NCBI GenBank assembly: GCA_030040625.1
Contig: JASHTI010000146.1
Location: forward strand, 1-31,408
Reading direction: 5' to 3'
Length of the DNA: 31,408 bases
DNA from: Thermoplasmata archaeon
GTDB taxonomy: Archaea; Thermoplasmatota; Thermoplasmata; Lutacidiplasmatales; UBA184
In this document: positions 30,722 through 31,408 of the stretch, piece after piece
How the letters are laid out: every line of letters begins with the position of its first letter
How positions within the stretch are numbered: position 1 is the first letter of the stretch
The notes under the pieces: model-generated
Told to the model about the DNA's origin: nothing
Database searches by the model: none
The model's input: only the letters and a program-made list of their open reading frames with translations
Program-made: the position numbers and the translations under genes

Positions 30722-31408
30722 ATGGCCGGCACGCCTCCGTCCGGCTCCCCACCGCCCTCGACCGTACGGGTCGAGGTGCTGAAGGAGCTGCAGGCGATGA
30801 TCGACGACCGCGAGGTCCGCGATCGCGTCGATCGGGGCCCCCTCGCCGAGGCGAAGGGGCGGGAGCACTGGGTCCTGCACCTGCTCCTCCGGGCCCAGGA
30901 GCTGAGCCAGGCGAGCCTGACGACCCTCGTTCGGACCGCCTACACCAACCTGACCGGTCGGCTGCAGACGCTCGAGGAGCGAGTGCAGCGGATGGAGGCG
31001 AGCCAGCGGAGCCTCGCCGAGGACGTGAAGGGCGAGCTGGCTGGCCTGCAGGGCGGTGTGCGCGAGACCGTCGGGGCCGCGGTCGACCACGGCCTCACCG
31101 AGGGCCGGGAGCGGATCGGCACCGCGCTCCTCACCGACCTCGACGCGAAGTGGAAGCCGATCGGCGAGTCGGTCGAGACGTTCGCGCGTTCGTCGCACCA
31201 GTTGAGCAAGGACCTCTCGGACACCTACCGGGTCTCGACGCAGACCCGCCTGCTCCTCAACGAGAACGCTCGCCGCATGATCGACCTCGGCCGCGACCTG
31301 GTCGCGCTCGAGGAGAGCCTGAAGCTCGCGCTGACGAAGGCGCTGGAGGACGGCCTCCAGCCGCTCGAGGAGCGAATCGCGTCGCTCGAGGGGCGTCTCG
31401 GGGTCGGC
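30722..31408 (+). CDS. Coiled-coil protein, 3' end missing
   Basis: An open frame of 229 codons that runs off the window. After a Pro/Ser-rich start comes an almost wholly helical sequence with heptad-like spacing: VRVEVLKELQAMIDDREV, NLTGRLQTLEERVQRMEA, LAEDVKGELAGLQGGVRETV, LGRDLVALEESLKLALTKAL and LQPLEERIASLEGRL. A segment of less regular helices (about residues 100-190) lies between coiled coils. There is no membrane span or signal peptide in the part seen. I recognise no family; a structural or chromosome-associated scaffold would fit, but that is a guess. The ATG at 30722 fits the TATA box at 30691. Confidence 0.78.
   Translation, partial: MAGTPPSGSPPPSTVRVEVLKELQAMIDDREVRDRVDRGPLAEAKGREHWVLHLLLRAQELSQASLTTLVRTAYTNLTGRLQTLEERVQRMEASQRSLAEDVKGELAGLQGGVRETVGAAVDHGLTEGRERIGTALLTDLDAKWKPIGESVETFARSSHQLSKDLSDTYRVSTQTRLLLNENARRMIDLGRDLVALEESLKLALTKALEDGLQPLEERIASLEGRLGVG

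Noticed and set aside
1..31408. tRNA, rRNA, insertion sequence, prophage or CRISPR features
   Set aside because: I looked for cloverleaf-like segments with a TTCGA-type loop, transposase motifs, terminal inverted repeats and spaced direct repeats, and saw none that could be supported by eye.

Overview
The window is about 31.4 kb of very GC-rich (by eye near 70%) archaeal chromosome. The archaeal assignment rests on PCNA, ribosomal protein S6e, the gamma subunit of aIF2, an archaeal Trm112-like zinc ribbon, an archaeal prepilin peptidase, a His-type (Sec11-like) signal peptidase, a stand-alone Lrp RAM domain, and TATA boxes placed 25-30 bases before start codons. The mixture of genes, the high GC and the many leaderless genes would fit a high-GC member of Thermoplasmatota, but no rRNA is present and this placement is inference. 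I see no tRNA, rRNA, insertion sequence, prophage or CRISPR array. The region reads as chromosomal backbone with many short transcription units facing each other.

Layout. 2-2723: the end of an MMPL/RND transporter, a Bcp-type peroxiredoxin and a RAM-domain protein. 2875-6949: cysteinyl-tRNA synthetase, thiolase, PCNA and AlaX. 6909-8117: a leftward operon (small conserved protein, winged-helix protein, GNAT acetyltransferase) that shares one TATA region with a rightward epimerase-glycosyltransferase pair (8201-10062). 10059-12940: a sulfatase-superfamily hydrolase, a long archaeal FKBP isomerase and two very small single-span membrane proteins. 12921-14878: a leftward operon of methylmalonyl-CoA mutase B12 subunit, MeaB GTPase and a membrane-anchored methyltransferase. 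15012-17926: an uncharacterised two-part protein, a hypothetical gene, an M29-peptidase-like protein and an AbrB-like regulator. 17991-19717: a Tam-like methyltransferase and the prepilin peptidase. 19883-21671: the S6e / aIF2-gamma / Trm112-like translation operon. 21688-22751: a putative cyclase and a small membrane protein. 22872-26128: a large signal peptidase, PRPP synthetase and GNAT. 26077-27450: a Cas4/RecB-like nuclease. 27518-30318: L-aspartate oxidase and an isovaleryl-CoA-dehydrogenase-like enzyme. 30329-31408: a ribbon-helix-helix protein and the start of a coiled-coil protein.

How the genes work together. The acyl-CoA dehydrogenase, thiolase and methylmalonyl-CoA mutase/MeaB genes point to breakdown of branched-chain amino acids or fatty acids. 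The S6e operon, CysS and AlaX serve translation. The epimerase, glycosyltransferase and perhaps the sulfatase-family enzyme suggest surface glycan work. The signal peptidase and prepilin peptidase suggest secretion.

The two observations I rate highest are these. (1) Three copies of the palindrome TTAG-N4-CTAA occur only in the intergenic regions on both sides of the M29-like gene, next to the AbrB-like regulator. (2) The nuclease appears to be a tandem duplication of a Cas4-like domain. Both copies lack the N-terminal Fe-S cysteine, both keep four C-terminal cysteines, and the second copy has lost its catalytic residues.
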